A DNA stretch of 6,481 bases from Methylophilaceae bacterium (lineage in GTDB: Bacteria; Pseudomonadota; Gammaproteobacteria; Burkholderiales; Methylophilaceae), in contig JADGRN010000080.1 in NCBI GenBank assembly GCA_017880825.1, positions 1 to 6,481 of the forward strand, given 5' to 3'. The translations under genes were made by a program, and so were the position numbers. Below are positions 6,367 to 6,481 of the stretch, piece by piece (position 1 is the first letter of the stretch; each line of letters begins with the position of its first letter). The notes below the pieces were generated by a model, which was not told the origin of the DNA, did not search any database, and saw only the letters and a list, made by a program, of their open reading frames with translations.

Positions 6367-6481
6367 GGAACCTCTGATTAAGTCCCACATGGCCGCGACA
6401 GCGGCTTTGCGGGATGGGATGCAAGGAAGGCTTCGAAGTTAATGGCCATTCCCTTAACGAGAAGTCTGACGCCGCAGACCG
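6367..6481. mobile_element. Putative end of an IS5-type element or MITE (continues beyond window)
   Basis: The terminus GGAACCTCTGATTAAGTCCC (6367-6386) resembles terminal inverted repeats of IS5-family elements: GG at the outer tip and AAGTCCC inside, like the GGAAGGTGCGAA-type ends known to me. It is preceded by CTAA, a fitting target. A subterminal hairpin GCCGC-GACA-GCGGC (6392-6405) follows. Beyond it lie short palindromes (TTCGAA near 6432; AATGGCCATT 6441-6450) and no recognisable coding sequence. One minus-strand frame closes at TAA 6456-6454 and could be a transposase tail, but it is too short to judge. The opposite repeat and any transposase lie outside the window, so a full IS, a MITE and plain intergenic DNA cannot be told apart here. 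Confidence 0.4.
6371..6375 (-). promoter_or_regulatory. Ribosome binding site of ubiB, inside the putative element end
   Basis: On the minus strand AGAGG lies 8 nt before the ubiB ATG. It falls within the putative terminal repeat, so if the element call is right the insertion supplies the translation signal. No convincing outward promoter is visible between here and the window edge. Confidence 0.5.

Overview
The window looks like part of a Gram-negative, ubiquinone-using proteobacterial chromosome. The best guess is a betaproteobacterium, near Nitrosomonadales, Methylophilaceae or Gallionellaceae. That rests on the style of UbiB and MutM and on the order GldG-like / DUF4340 / mutM. Genus cannot be fixed from the sequence alone. 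Five protein-coding genes fill most of the space, and two small stretches of mobile-DNA debris lie at gene boundaries.

Left part, + strand (1-3039): the 3' part of a GldG-type auxiliary protein of an ABC-2 transport system runs in from the left edge. It overlaps by ATGA a membrane-anchored DUF4340 protein. After 24 bp follows mutM, a complete formamidopyrimidine-DNA glycosylase. The first two probably belong to one envelope ABC complex whose ATPase and permease genes would lie to the left of the window. mutM appears to be co-transcribed with them but has a separate role in oxidative DNA repair.

Middle (3040-3228): a short convergent intergenic region. It holds a GTAG-headed REP hairpin and, 15 bp further on, what reads as the first 14 codons of a REP-associated tyrosine transposase (RAYT). 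The similarity then stops abruptly. This looks like the scar of a decayed RAYT/REP unit.

Right part, - strand (3229-6362): ubiB, the atypical kinase/ATPase of ubiquinone biosynthesis, lies upstream. A sodium/solute symporter family (SSS) gene follows 116 bp downstream, with its own candidate promoter, a TTG start and a His-rich C-terminal tail. Its predicted Na2 site carries Ser-Cys in place of the usual Ser-Ser/Thr, preceded by a Lys, so its coupling ion is open to question.

Right edge (6363-6481): directly before the ubiB start codon sits CTAA, then a sequence resembling an IS5-type inverted repeat, continuing to the window edge. This suggests an IS or MITE inserted immediately 5' of ubiB, so that the ribosome binding site of ubiB now lies inside the element. 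No CRISPR array, tRNA or rRNA was seen. No complete novel system is visible. The most unusual points are the two mobile scars and the altered cation site of the symporter.
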